A DNA stretch of 21,103 nucleotides from Smithellaceae bacterium (GCA_028701435.1 JAQVQT010000007.1:1-21103); one strand, 5' to 3'; shown: positions 7,077 through 14,802, counted from the stretch's first letter. Notes: a model not told the origin generated them from the letters alone. Program-made: numbers and translations.

Positions 7077-7619
7077 ATGTCGAGAATAGGCAAAAAACCA
7101 ATCACGTTTCCGAAAAATGTGAAGATCAGCCAGAACGGCAGTATCGTTAAAGTGGAGGGGCCCAGGGGAACCTTGTCTTCAAAATTGCCGGATGGCATTG
7201 CGATGACGATGGGGGAAAATCAGCTGATCATTGAGAGAAAATCCGATGATCGCCTGGCCCGGTCCTATCACGGTTTGGCCAGGACGCTGGTCAACAACAT
7301 GGTAACCGGCGTCAGCGCCGGGTTTGAGAAGGGACTGGAAATCTCGGGCGTCGGCTACCGCGCGGAGATCGCCGGCTCGAACCTGAAACTGGTCCTGGGA
7401 TTTTCCAGTCCGGTCGAATACAGCATTCCCAAAGGGATTGAGGTCAGGATCGACAAGCAGGTCAACCTCGTCGTTTCCGGAATCAACAAAGAGCTGGTGG
7501 GCCGCGTTGCGTCGGAGATCCGCTCGTTGAAGAAGCCGGAGCCCTACAAGGGGAAAGGCATTAAATACGCTGGTGAGCATATTCGCCGGAAGGCCGGGAA
7601 AGCGGCAGGCGCTAAATAA
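7077..7619 (+). CDS. rplF: 50S ribosomal protein L6
   Basis: L6 has two similar RNA-binding domains and lies near the GTPase-associated centre. The 180-residue product starts MSRIGKKPITFPKNVKIS and has the first-domain KVEGPRGTLS. It ends with the signature PEPYKGKGIKYAGEHIRRK (about residues 154-172), followed by an Ala/Gly/Lys tail. The ATG at 7077 is preceded by GACGGGAGTTCTGATTC, with the Shine-Dalgarno set slightly far from the start. Length and motifs are ordinary. Confidence 0.98.
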   Translation: MSRIGKKPITFPKNVKISQNGSIVKVEGPRGTLSSKLPDGIAMTMGENQLIIERKSDDRLARSYHGLARTLVNNMVTGVSAGFEKGLEISGVGYRAEIAGSNLKLVLGFSSPVEYSIPKGIEVRIDKQVNLVVSGINKELVGRVASEIRSLKKPEPYKGKGIKYAGEHIRRKAGKAAGAK

Positions 7620-7655
7620 TCGTTTCGGGAAACACAGCAAAAAAGAGGTGGAACA

Positions 7656-8021
7656 TTGGCTTCCAAAAAGACGCTTAAAGTAAGAGAGAAAAGGGAAAAG
7701 AGAGTCAGGGGCAAACTGACGGGAACCGCGGAAAGGCCCCGCCTTTCTGTTTTCCGGTCGGACAAGCACATTTATGCACAGGTGATCAACGATGCGCAGG
7801 GCACAACCATTGCGATGGCTTCCACGCTGAGCAAGGAATTGGCCGGAAAGCACAAGGGGATCAAGAAAGTGGACGTGGCCCGGGAGGTGGGCAAACTGAT
7901 TGCGGCGCGCCTGCAGACGCTGGGAGTGGAGAAAGTCGTTTTTGACAGAGGACGGTTTCTCTATCATGGACGCGTAAAAGCCCTGGCCGATGCGGCACGG
8001 GAAAGCGGCCTTAAATTTTAA
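7656..8021 (+). CDS. rplR: 50S ribosomal protein L18
   Basis: L18 binds 5S rRNA together with L5. The 121-residue product shows the basic N-terminus (MASKKTLKVREKREKRVRGK), then the core RPRLSVFRSDKHIYAQVIND (about residues 28-47) and the C-terminal VVFDRGRFLYHGRVKALADA signature (about 97-116). The start codon is TTG at 7656, ten bases or so after an AAAGAGGTGG ribosome-binding stretch. No other in-frame start gives a better N-terminus. Confidence 0.97.
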   Translation: MASKKTLKVREKREKRVRGKLTGTAERPRLSVFRSDKHIYAQVINDAQGTTIAMASTLSKELAGKHKGIKKVDVAREVGKLIAARLQTLGVEKVVFDRGRFLYHGRVKALADAARESGLKF

Positions 8022-8042
8022 TTACTTTTGTGAACGGAACTC

Positions 8043-8540
8043 ATGATCAGAGAAGAATCCATCGATAAAAGAGACATGAAAGAAGTGGAGCTCCTGGACC
8101 GGGTCATTGCCATTAACCGTACGGCAAAGGTCGTCAAGGGAGGAAGGCGTTTTCGTTTCAGCGCGATCGTGGTGGTCGGCGACGGCCAGGGCATGATCGG
8201 CGCGGGACTGGGAAAGGCCCACGAAGTTCCCGAAGCGATCCGCAAGGGAATGGAAATGGCCAAGAAAAATATGGTCAAGGTCGCGGTGGCCAACAAAACG
8301 ATTCCTTATGAGGTTCTGGGAAAATTCGGCGCGGGAAAAGTGCTTCTGAAACCGGCGTCGGAAGGAACCGGATTGATTGCCGGCGGGGCGGTGCGAGCCG
8401 TTCTGGAAGTGGCCGGCGTTCACAATATTCTGACCAAATGCCTGGGCTCGCACAATCCGCACAATCTGGTCAAGGCGACCGTTGACGGGCTTTGTCAGTT
8501 GAAGGATCCGGCGGAAATTTCCGCGCGGCGGGGCAAGTAA
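8043..8540 (+). CDS. rpsE: 30S ribosomal protein S5
   Basis: S5 takes part in decoding fidelity and lines the mRNA entry channel with S3 and S4. The 165-residue product carries the S5 double-stranded-RNA-binding-like N-domain, with ELLDRVIAINRTAKVVKGGR and FRFSAIVVVGDGQGMIGAGLGKA (about residues 32-54). It is followed by the C-domain with LLKPASEGTGLIAGG and RAVLEVAGVHNILTK. The ATG at 8043 lies 21 bases after rplR, and no strong Shine-Dalgarno is visible in that gap. Confidence 0.98.
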   Translation: MIREESIDKRDMKEVELLDRVIAINRTAKVVKGGRRFRFSAIVVVGDGQGMIGAGLGKAHEVPEAIRKGMEMAKKNMVKVAVANKTIPYEVLGKFGAGKVLLKPASEGTGLIAGGAVRAVLEVAGVHNILTKCLGSHNPHNLVKATVDGLCQLKDPAEISARRGK

Positions 8541-8565
8541 AGAATATGACGAGGGTGTTCATACA

Positions 8566-8754
8566 GTGGCTAACATGTTGAAAGTGAAAATGGTAAAAAG
8601 CGTCATCACGCGGCCGGAGAAGCAGAGAAAAATCATGCGCGGCCTGGGACTGACCAAGGTAAACAAGACCGTGACTCTGGCCGATACCCCGGAGATTCGT
8701 GGCATGATTCACAAAGTCATCCATCTGGTTTCTGTGGAAGAGTCAAAGGAGTAG
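8566..8754 (+). CDS. rpmD: 50S ribosomal protein L30
   Basis: L30 is a small, peripheral 50S protein that is missing from some bacteria. The 62-residue product has the typical VKMVKSVITRPEKQRKIMRGLGLTK-like block, shown by KQRKIMRGLGLTKVNKTV (about residues 22-39). The final part is DTPEIRGMIHKVIHLVSVEE. The start codon is GTG at 8566. Its stop at 8754 is four bases before the rplO start, the common rpmD-rplO arrangement. Confidence 0.96.
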   Translation: MANMLKVKMVKSVITRPEKQRKIMRGLGLTKVNKTVTLADTPEIRGMIHKVIHLVSVEESKE

Positions 8755-8758
8755 GGCT

Positions 8759-9205
8759 ATGGATTTGAGTTCTCTGAAAGCGCCCCTGGGGGCGACCAAA
8801 AAGAGAAAAAGAGTCGGTCGCGGCGATGCGTCCGGCCACGGAGGAACGTCCGGCAAAGGACACAAGGGGCAGAAAGCCCGCTCGGGCGGCTATGTGCGCG
8901 ACGGTTTTGAAGGCGGCCAGATGCCCATGTCCCGGCGGCTTCCGAAGAGAGGCTTCCGCAACCCCTTCCGGGAAAGCTATGTCGGTGTGAACGTTATGGA
9001 TTTGTGCCGCAAATTTGAGAAGGGCGCCGTGATTGATGAAGAGGCCATTCTGAAAAGCGGCCTGGTCAAGAAAAAGGGCGCCGGAATCAAGATTCTGGCC
9101 AAGGGAAGCATCGATTTTCCCGTGACCTTGAAAATGGCAAAAATCAGCGCGGCCGCGAAAGCCAAAATTACCGCGGCGGGTGGTTCGATTGAAGAGGTAA
9201 TCTGA
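8759..9205 (+). CDS. rplO: 50S ribosomal protein L15
   Basis: L15 is a late-assembly 50S protein with a glycine- and arginine-rich N-terminal extension that threads into 23S rRNA. The 148-residue product begins MDLSSLKAPLGATKKRKRVG. It contains GRGDASGHGGTSGKGHKGQK (about residues 20-39), GGQMPMSRRLPKRGF (about 53-67) and a globular C-terminal half ending ITAAGGSIEEVI. An AAAGGAGTAGGG stretch over the rpmD stop gives the ribosome-binding site. secY follows after one base. Confidence 0.97.
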   Translation: MDLSSLKAPLGATKKRKRVGRGDASGHGGTSGKGHKGQKARSGGYVRDGFEGGQMPMSRRLPKRGFRNPFRESYVGVNVMDLCRKFEKGAVIDEEAILKSGLVKKKGAGIKILAKGSIDFPVTLKMAKISAAAKAKITAAGGSIEEVI

Positions 9206-9206
9206 T

Positions 9207-10514
9207 TTGTTAGAGGGACTGGGCGGCGTTTCCAAAATACCGGAATTGCAGAGAAGAATCTTGTTTACCTTGCTTCTTCTGGCGGTTTACCGTGTCGGCG
9301 TTTTTATACCGACTCCCGGCATCGACAATACCGCGCTTTTGGCTTTTTTTGATCAGGCGCGCGGTTCCATGCTGGGGCTGATGGATCTGTTTGCCGGCGG
9401 CGCCCTGAGCACTTTTTCCATTTTTGCTCTGGGCATCATGCCCTACATTACCTCGTCCATTATCATCAACTTGCTGACGGTGGCCATCCCGCATCTGGAG
9501 AAACTTTCCAAAGAGGGGGAGAACGGCCGCCGGAAAATTACCCAGTACACCCGCTACGGCACGGTGGGACTGAGCATCATTCAGGGATTCGGCATCGCCT
9601 GGGGGTTGCAGCAGATGGCCAGCCCGACAGGCGCCCCCATTGTTCTGAATGCCGGCTGGGGCTTTATTCTGATGACGATCATTACCCTGACCTCCGGAAC
9701 GTCGTTTCTGATGTGGCTGGGAGAGACCATTACGGAAAAGGGCATCGGCAACGGCATTTCGCTGATCATTTTCGCCGGCATTGTCTGCAATCTGCCCGGA
9801 GCCATCGGCAACACCTGGCGACTGTATTCGTCCGGCGAACTGCATTTTCTCCTGCTGGTGCTGCTGGCGCTGTTCATGATCGCCGTGATCGGAGCGATTG
9901 TTTACGTGGAGGCCGCGCAAAGACGCATTCCGGTCCAGTACGCCAAGAGAATCGTCGGCCGGAAGATGTACGGCGGACAGACAACCCATCTGCCGCTCAA
10001 GATCAATTCCGCGGGTGTTATTCCGCCGATCTTTGCGTCTTCGGTGATCATGTTTCCGGCAACCATCGCTAATTTTGCCCCGGAAGGCTGGATGAAAACG
10101 ATTTCCGGATATTTAATGCCCGGAAATTTCGGCTATGAGATTCTGTTTGTCGCTTTGATCTTTTTCTTCTGCTTCTTTTATACGGCCGTGACGATCAAGC
10201 CGGACGATATGGCGGAAAACATGAAGAAATTCGGCGGGTATGTTCCGGGAATCCGGCCGGGAAAGAAAACCGCCGAATATATTGAAGAAATTCTGGAAAG
10301 GCTCACCTTCAGCGGAGCGGTTTATGTTTCCATCATCTGCGTGCTGCCCAGCGTGCTGATCTCGCAGCTGAACACGCCTTTCTATTTCGGCGGCACTTCT
10401 TTGTTGATTGTCGTCGGCGTGGCCATGGACACGGCGAGCCAGATCGAATCGCATCTGCTGACCCGCCAGTACGAGGGGTTCATGAAAAAAGGACACATGG
10501 CGCGCAGACGATAA
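9207..10514 (+). CDS. secY: Preprotein translocase channel subunit SecY
   Basis: SecY is the pore of the SecYEG protein-export channel in the inner membrane. The 435-residue product has the family's ten-helix pattern. The first helix is followed by the plug-region residues after RVGVFIPTPGID; the second contains ALGIMPYITSSIIINLL. The cytosolic loops expected for SecA and ribosome docking are AAQRRIPVQYAKRIVGRKMY (about residues 235-254) and YVPGIRPGKKTAEYIEEILE. The last segment is VVGVAMDTASQIESHLLTR. The start is TTG at 9207, one base after rplO, with GAAGAGG upstream inside rplO. Length and motifs are normal. Confidence 0.98.
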   Translation: MLEGLGGVSKIPELQRRILFTLLLLAVYRVGVFIPTPGIDNTALLAFFDQARGSMLGLMDLFAGGALSTFSIFALGIMPYITSSIIINLLTVAIPHLEKLSKEGENGRRKITQYTRYGTVGLSIIQGFGIAWGLQQMASPTGAPIVLNAGWGFILMTIITLTSGTSFLMWLGETITEKGIGNGISLIIFAGIVCNLPGAIGNTWRLYSSGELHFLLLVLLALFMIAVIGAIVYVEAAQRRIPVQYAKRIVGRKMYGGQTTHLPLKINSAGVIPPIFASSVIMFPATIANFAPEGWMKTISGYLMPGNFGYEILFVALIFFFCFFYTAVTIKPDDMAENMKKFGGYVPGIRPGKKTAEYIEEILERLTFSGAVYVSIICVLPSVLISQLNTPFYFGGTSLLIVVGVAMDTASQIESHLLTRQYEGFMKKGHMARRR

Positions 10515-10539
10515 GGCAATGTGCCAAAGGTTGGGGCTC

Positions 10540-11289
10540 ATGGTCATTCTGAAACAGCCGGACGAGATCGACAAAGCCAGAGCGAGCAGCCGGATTGTTG
10601 CGGAGGTCCTGAGCGTTCTTCGGGAAAGAATAAAACCGGGTGTGACCACCCGGGAATTGGACAGAATCGCTGAAGAGGTTGCGCAAAAGCGAGGCGCCAA
10701 ACCGGCGTTTAAAGGGTATCGGGGCTATCCCCATTCCCTGTGCGCGTCGGTCAACGAAGAGGTCGTTCACGGAATGCCGTCCGGCCGGGTCTTGAAAGAA
10801 GGCGACATTGTCGGACTGGACTTCGGTGTTTATTATCAGGGCTTTTACGGGGATGCGGCGGTTACGCTTCCCGTCGGCAGGGTGAGCGAAGAGGCGACCC
10901 GGTTGATGAGCGTGACGGAGCAGAGTTTATACGCGGCGATTGACCAGGCCTCTTCCGGAAACCGCCTGGGAGACATCTCGGCGGCGGTTCAGGAAACGGC
11001 GGAATCTGCCGGGTATTCCGTTGTTCGGGATTTTGTCGGACACGGCATTGGCAGGAATATGCACGAGGACCCCCAGATTCCGAATTTCGGGAAAAAAGGA
11101 CGGGGAATCGAGCTGCAGACGGGAATGATTCTCGCCATCGAACCGATGGTCAACGCGGGCAGGTATCGGGTAAAGATTTTGCCGGACGGATGGACGGTGA
11201 TTACGGCGGATGGAAGTTTGTCGGCCCATTTCGAGCATTCCGTAGCCATTACGGACAACGGACCGGAGATCTTGAGCAGGCTGAATTGA
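10540..11289 (+). CDS. map: Methionine aminopeptidase, type I
   Basis: This cytosolic enzyme removes the initiator methionine from new proteins when the second residue is small. From the ATG at 10540 the product has 249 residues and begins MVILKQPDEIDKARASSRIV, like other bacterial MetAPs. An ATG at 10519 would add seven unrelated residues. All five metal ligands are present (D94 and D105 in LDFGVYYQGFYGDA, H168 in GHGIGRNMHED, E201 in EPMVNAG, E232 in FEHSVAIT), as is substrate-contacting H77 in VHGMPS. It lies directly after secY; the adk gene often found between them is absent. Confidence 0.97.
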   Translation: MVILKQPDEIDKARASSRIVAEVLSVLRERIKPGVTTRELDRIAEEVAQKRGAKPAFKGYRGYPHSLCASVNEEVVHGMPSGRVLKEGDIVGLDFGVYYQGFYGDAAVTLPVGRVSEEATRLMSVTEQSLYAAIDQASSGNRLGDISAAVQETAESAGYSVVRDFVGHGIGRNMHEDPQIPNFGKKGRGIELQTGMILAIEPMVNAGRYRVKILPDGWTVITADGSLSAHFEHSVAITDNGPEILSRLN

Positions 11290-11321
11290 TTTTTTTCATT
11301 TAACCGGCGGTTGAAAAATGT

Positions 11322-11540
11322 ATGGCCAAAGAGGAAGCAATAGAAGTTGAAGGTCGGGTGCTGGAGCCCCTGCCGAATGCCATGTTTCGAGTGGAACTGG
11401 AAAACGGACATAAGGTTCTGGCGCACATATCCGGAAAAATGCGGATGCATTTTATCAAAATATTGCCCGGAGACAAAGTCACGGTGGAGCTTTCCCCTTA
11501 TGATCTGACCCGGGGCCGGATTACCTACCGGACGAAGTGA
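11322..11540 (+). CDS. infA: Translation initiation factor IF-1
   Basis: IF-1 is an OB-fold protein that blocks the A site of the 30S subunit during initiation. The 72-residue product matches the E. coli length and starts MAKEEAIEVEGRVLEPLPNA. It also contains FRVELENGHKVLAHISGKMR and the final PYDLTRGRITYRTK. The ATG at 11322 lies 32 bases after map, with a GGCGGTTGAAAAATGT stretch and only a weak Shine-Dalgarno. Its place between map and rpmJ is standard for the spc/alpha junction. Confidence 0.98.
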   Translation: MAKEEAIEVEGRVLEPLPNAMFRVELENGHKVLAHISGKMRMHFIKILPGDKVTVELSPYDLTRGRITYRTK

Positions 11541-11575
11541 AAGCCTCATTTGCCGGAGAAGAAGGAGCAGGAGTC

Positions 11576-11689
11576 GTGAAAGTACGATCGTCAGTGAAAA
11601 AAATATGCGAGAAGTGCAAGATTGTCAAACGCAAGGGTGTTTTGCGCGTGATTTGTGAAAACCCCAAACATAAGCAGCGCCAGGGCTAG
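11576..11689 (+). CDS. rpmJ: 50S ribosomal protein L36, zinc-binding form
   Basis: This very short gene encodes 37 residues: MKVRSSVKKICEKCKIVKRK, then GVLRVICENPKHKQRQG. The four zinc ligands C11, C14, C27 and H32 mark the C+ form of L36, which binds 23S rRNA near the peptidyl transferase region. The start codon is GTG at 11576, preceded by AAGGAGCAGGAG. The TAG stop is at 11687-11689. It sits between infA and rpsM, its normal place, and lies below the length cut-off of most open-reading-frame scans. Confidence 0.97.
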   Translation: MKVRSSVKKICEKCKIVKRKGVLRVICENPKHKQRQG

Positions 11690-11714
11690 TTTCAACCATT
11701 TCAGGAGGTTATAG

Positions 11715-12083
11715 GTGGCACGAATTTCAGGTGTTGATTTACCGAAAAACAAGCGAATGGAAGTTGCCTTAACGTACATCTACGGCATCGGCAAAACCCG
11801 GGCCAAGCAGATTTTGAAAGAATCGGGCGTCAGTCCGGACACCAAGACCGACCAGCTGGCGGACTCCGAGATTTCGGCCATTCGAAGCATTATCGATAAG
11901 GAGGGGAAGGTCGAAGGAGACCTGCGCCGTGAGATTTCCATGTCGATCAAGCGCCTGATGGATATCGGCGCTTACCGCGGCCTGCGGCACCGCAAGGGGC
12001 TGCCGGTCCGGGGGCAGAGAACCCATACCAACGGACGCACGAGAAAAGGTCCGAGGCGGGCCATCGCGGGCAAGAAAAAATAG
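11715..12083 (+). CDS. rpsM: 30S ribosomal protein S13
   Basis: S13 is in the 30S head, contacting the P-site tRNA and L5. The 122-residue product begins MARISGVDLPKNKRMEVALT and has the helix-two-turn-helix region with YIYGIGKTRAKQIL (about residues 22-35). It ends with the basic tail RGLRHRKGLPVRGQRTHTNG and RTRKGPRRAIAGKKK. The start codon is GTG at 11715, behind TCAGGAGGTTATAG, a strong ribosome-binding site. It opens the classical alpha operon. Confidence 0.98.
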   Translation: MARISGVDLPKNKRMEVALTYIYGIGKTRAKQILKESGVSPDTKTDQLADSEISAIRSIIDKEGKVEGDLRREISMSIKRLMDIGAYRGLRHRKGLPVRGQRTHTNGRTRKGPRRAIAGKKK

Positions 12084-12110
12084 CTGAAAATATTTTCGAC
12101 CGGAGGAAAA

Positions 12111-12503
12111 ATGGCGAAAACAGTCAGGAAAACAGGCAAGAGAAAAGAAAAGAAAAACATTACGGAAGGGGTTGCCCATATTCAATCCACTTTCAATAAT
12201 ACGATTATTACGATCACGGATATGACCGGCAACGTGATTTCCTGGTCCTCGGCGGGACTGCAGGGCTTCAAGGGATCGCGCAAAAGCACGCCTTTCGCCG
12301 CGCAGATGGCCGCGGAAGACGCGGTGCGCAAAGCCAAAGACCAGGGCATGCGCCGTGTCCAGGTTTATATCAAAGGACCGGGCGCCGGACGGGAGTCGGC
12401 TCTGCGATCTCTGCAACTGGCCGGATTGACCATTACGATGATACGAGACGTTACGCCTGTTCCGCACAACGGATGCAGACCGCCCAAGCGGCGAAGGGTG
12501 TAA
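12111..12503 (+). CDS. rpsK: 30S ribosomal protein S11
   Basis: S11 lies on the 30S platform near the mRNA exit and Shine-Dalgarno duplex. The 130-residue product has a basic N-terminus and then IQSTFNNTIITITDMTGN (about residues 23-40), SAGLQGFKGSRKSTPFAAQMAA in two conserved blocks, and the C-terminal PVPHNGCRPPKRRRV. The ATG at 12111 follows CCGGAGGAAAA, an ideal ribosome-binding site. Length and motifs are ordinary. Confidence 0.98.
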   Translation: MAKTVRKTGKRKEKKNITEGVAHIQSTFNNTIITITDMTGNVISWSSAGLQGFKGSRKSTPFAAQMAAEDAVRKAKDQGMRRVQVYIKGPGAGRESALRSLQLAGLTITMIRDVTPVPHNGCRPPKRRRV

Positions 12504-12550
12504 CCCTATTAAAACTTTCAGAATGATTTAGAATTAAAGGGAGGCGTTTT

Positions 12551-13180
12551 TTGGCAAGATATACGGATTCCTCATGTCGTTTGTGCCGTCGGGAAGGCTT
12601 AAAGCTTTTTTTGAAGGGCGATCGTTGTTATTCGGAAAAATGTGCCTTTGAAAGACGGGGATATGCTCCGGGACAACACGGTCAGTCCCACAAGAAGCAG
12701 ACTTCCGACTATGGCACCCAGTTGCGCGAAAAGCAGAAGCTCAAAAGAATGTACGGGCTTTTAGAGAAGCAGTTTCACGGTTATTTTGAAAAAGCCGACC
12801 GGCAAAAGGGCATCACCGGTACCAATTTGCTGGTGCTGCTGGAGCGCAGGCTGGACAATATGGTGTTTCGCCTTGGTTTTGCCAATTCGAGAGTGGAAGC
12901 CAGGCAATTGATCAGCCATAGTCATTTTCTGGTGAACGGGAAAGCGGTCAATATCCCGTCGTATCTGCTGAAGGCAGGCGATGAAGTCACGATTAAAGAA
13001 GGTTCACGCAAGATGAACCGGATTCTGGAAGCAATGGAAACCGTCGCCAGACGGGGTGTGCCACATTGGCTGGGATTGGATAAAGAAAACTTTAAAGCGA
13101 CCATTAAAATGCTGCCGGTTCGTGAAGATCTGACGATGCCGGTGCAGGAACAGCTTATCGTAGAACTTTATTCGAAGTAG
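12551..13180 (+). CDS. rpsD: 30S ribosomal protein S4, zinc-finger form
   Basis: S4 is a primary assembly protein of the 30S body and, in E. coli, the repressor of the alpha operon. The 209-residue product begins MARYTDSSCRLCRREGLKLF with cysteines C9, C12, C26 and C31, the zinc-binding N-terminus seen in many bacteria but not E. coli. The S4 RNA-binding domain is about residues 98-160 (RLDNMVFRLGFANSRVEARQ, then HFLVNGKAVNIPSYLLKAGD). The start codon is TTG at 12551, with AAGGGAGG at 12537-12544 giving a six-base spacer. Confidence 0.98.
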   Translation: MARYTDSSCRLCRREGLKLFLKGDRCYSEKCAFERRGYAPGQHGQSHKKQTSDYGTQLREKQKLKRMYGLLEKQFHGYFEKADRQKGITGTNLLVLLERRLDNMVFRLGFANSRVEARQLISHSHFLVNGKAVNIPSYLLKAGDEVTIKEGSRKMNRILEAMETVARRGVPHWLGLDKENFKATIKMLPVREDLTMPVQEQLIVELYSK

Positions 13181-13224
13181 GCAAATAATATATTTAATAA
13201 ACCAGCTTAAGGGTGGGTTTGATT

Positions 13225-14199
13225 ATGCAGAGAAACTGGTCGAGTTTAATTCGTCCCAAACGTGTAGATGTCGATGAAGCTACGCATACACGATTTTATG
13301 GAGAATTTACCATTCAACCTCTGGAAAGAGGGTTTGGAATAACACTGGGAAACGCGTTGAGAAGAGTTTTGTTGTCGTCCATCCAGGGCGCGGCCATTAC
13401 CTCCATTAAAATCGATGGTGTTTTGCACGAGTTTTCGACGATCCCCGGCGTCAAGGAAGATGTTACGGACGTGATTTTGAACCTGAAGGGCGTCCGTTTC
13501 AAACTGGGAGCGGCGGATACGAAAGTCGTAAAATTCAACGTGACCAGCGCCGGCCCCATTACGGCGGGCGACATCATCACCGACGGAACGATTGAGGTTT
13601 TAAACCCCGATCATTATATCGCCACGCTGTCCGGCGGCGGTTCGCTGAAGGCGGAAATGGTCGTGAAAATGGGCAAGGGCTATATCGCCGCGAAAAAAGA
13701 GCTGGAACCCGATCAACCGGAAGGCACCATCAATATCGATGCCATCTTTTCGCCGATCAAGAAAGTCAACTACGTGGTGTCGCATGCCCGCGTCGGCCAG
13801 ATTACGGATTACGACAAACTGGTGCTGGAAGTCTGGACGGACGGAAGCCTGAATCCGGGCGACGCCATCGCTTATTCGGCCAAGATCCTGAAGCAGCAGC
13901 TGGATGTGTTCATCAATTTTGAAGAAGTTGAGGAAGATGCCGCTCCGGAACAGGGTGAAGATGGAAAAGGCAACGTCAATGAAATTCTCATGCGGTCGGT
14001 GGAAGATCTGGAGCTTTCCGTTCGTTCGGCCAATTGCCTGAAAAACGCGGGCATCAACACGATCGGGGAACTGGTTCAGAAAACCGAGGCGGAAATGCTC
14101 AAAACCAAGAATTTCGGACGCAAGTCTCTGAGTGAAATTAAGGATATTCTCAACGAATACGGCCTTGCTTTTGGCATGAAGCCGGAGGAAAACGCTTAA
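13225..14199 (+). CDS. rpoA: DNA-directed RNA polymerase subunit alpha
   Basis: The alpha subunit dimerises to scaffold RNA polymerase, and its C-terminal domain contacts UP elements and activators. From the ATG at 13225 there are 324 residues beginning MQRNWSSLIRPKRVDVDEAT. A GTG at 13213 would add four residues and overlap the ribosome-binding GGGTGGG. The N-terminal domain has LERGFGITLGNALRRVLLSS (about residues 34-53). An acidic linker (EEVEEDAAPEQGEDGKGN) precedes the helix-hairpin-helix C-terminal domain with LELSVRSANCLKNAGI, IGELVQKTEAEMLKTKNFGR and KSLSEIKDIL. The alpha gene is also the natural partner of PhoB-type activators such as the one encoded downstream. Confidence 0.98.
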   Translation: MQRNWSSLIRPKRVDVDEATHTRFYGEFTIQPLERGFGITLGNALRRVLLSSIQGAAITSIKIDGVLHEFSTIPGVKEDVTDVILNLKGVRFKLGAADTKVVKFNVTSAGPITAGDIITDGTIEVLNPDHYIATLSGGGSLKAEMVVKMGKGYIAAKKELEPDQPEGTINIDAIFSPIKKVNYVVSHARVGQITDYDKLVLEVWTDGSLNPGDAIAYSAKILKQQLDVFINFEEVEEDAAPEQGEDGKGNVNEILMRSVEDLELSVRSANCLKNAGINTIGELVQKTEAEMLKTKNFGRKSLSEIKDILNEYGLAFGMKPEENA

Positions 14200-14226
14200 A
14201 ACAGCAAAGCGACCGGAACTCAGAAT

Positions 14227-14244
14227 GCGGCGCGCCGCGGTTTT
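14227..14244 (+). other. GC-rich palindrome and T-run between rpoA and rplQ
   Basis: The 87-base gap between rpoA and rplQ contains the perfect 12-base palindrome GCGGCGCGCCGC at 14227-14238 followed by GG and five T. As RNA it could form only a four-base-pair stem with a four-base loop, so it would be a weak terminator or attenuator at best. rplQ continues immediately downstream and has no visible promoter of its own. Confidence 0.3.
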
Positions 14245-14286
14245 TGATGAATCCTCGGGAGACGGTCAGGAAAGGATAATGTAACC

Positions 14287-14691
14287 ATGTATCACGGTAA
14301 GGCGGGCAGAAAACTGGGACGAACGTCCAGCCATCGGGAAGCCATGTTTCGCAATATGGTGACATCGATCATAAAACATGAAAGCATTCGGACGACCGAT
14401 GCGACGGCCAAGGAAGTGCGCAAGCTGGCGGATCGAATGATCACGCTGGGCAAAAGAGGCGACCTTCACGCGCGCCGGCAGGCGCTGTCGGTGGTTCGGG
14501 ACAAAGAGATGGTCGCCAAACTTTTCGGCGAACTGGCCGAACGCTTTCGTTCCCGCGCGGGCGGCTACACCCGGATCGTCAAAGTCGGCCATCGTTTTGG
14601 CGACAACGCGCCGGTTTCCATCCTGGAATATCTTCCGGATGAGAAAAAGAAAGAAAAGGCAAAGCCGAAGAAGGCAAAAAAGGCTGAATAG
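14287..14691 (+). CDS. rplQ: 50S ribosomal protein L17
   Basis: L17 lies near the tunnel exit on the 50S surface. The 134-residue product opens MYHGKAGRKLGRTSSHREAM and has the conserved RNMVTSIIKHESIRTTDATAK stretch in two parts (about residues 20-40), then RFRSRAGGYTRIVKVGHRFGD-like sequence (about 88-107). A lysine-rich tail, KKKEKAKPKKAKKAE, extends past the core of the family. The ATG at 14287 follows AGGAAAGGATAATGTAACC. It closes the alpha operon and is followed at once by the terminator. Confidence 0.98.
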   Translation: MYHGKAGRKLGRTSSHREAMFRNMVTSIIKHESIRTTDATAKEVRKLADRMITLGKRGDLHARRQALSVVRDKEMVAKLFGELAERFRSRAGGYTRIVKVGHRFGDNAPVSILEYLPDEKKKEKAKPKKAKKAE

Positions 14692-14705
14692 CCAATAAAA
14701 TTAAA

Positions 14706-14740
14706 TCAAAAAAGGCAGGGCTCGCGCCCTGCCTTTTTTT
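14706..14740 (+). terminator. Rho-independent terminator closing the ribosomal-protein cluster
   Basis: The stem GGCAGGGC (14714-14721) pairs perfectly with GCCCTGCC (14726-14733) around a TCGC loop. It is preceded by an A-run and followed by seven T (14734-14740). The flanking A and T runs would lengthen the stem, and the A-rich left side could make it work on both strands. It lies 15-50 bases after rplQ, exactly where the operon should end. Confidence 0.95.
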
Positions 14741-14802
14741 GTGGTTGTTTTTTGAAATCAATCAAGGTATTGATGCAAAACTATCGCAAAGGAGGAGTCG
14801 TG

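Noticed and set aside
7179..7967. 262-codon - strand frame over rplF/rplR
   Set aside because: Antisense shadow spanning two confirmed genes, with no recognisable domain.
9210..9989. 259-codon - strand frame over secY
   Set aside because: Its translation is rich in Gln, His, Asn and Gly, as expected opposite hydrophobic codons of a membrane protein.
14741..14802. Sigma-70 promoter for the EF-Tu-like gene
   Set aside because: TTGAAA at 14752 lacks a good -10 element at 16-18 bases, and other pairs score poorly by eye. A promoter is expected but I cannot point to it.
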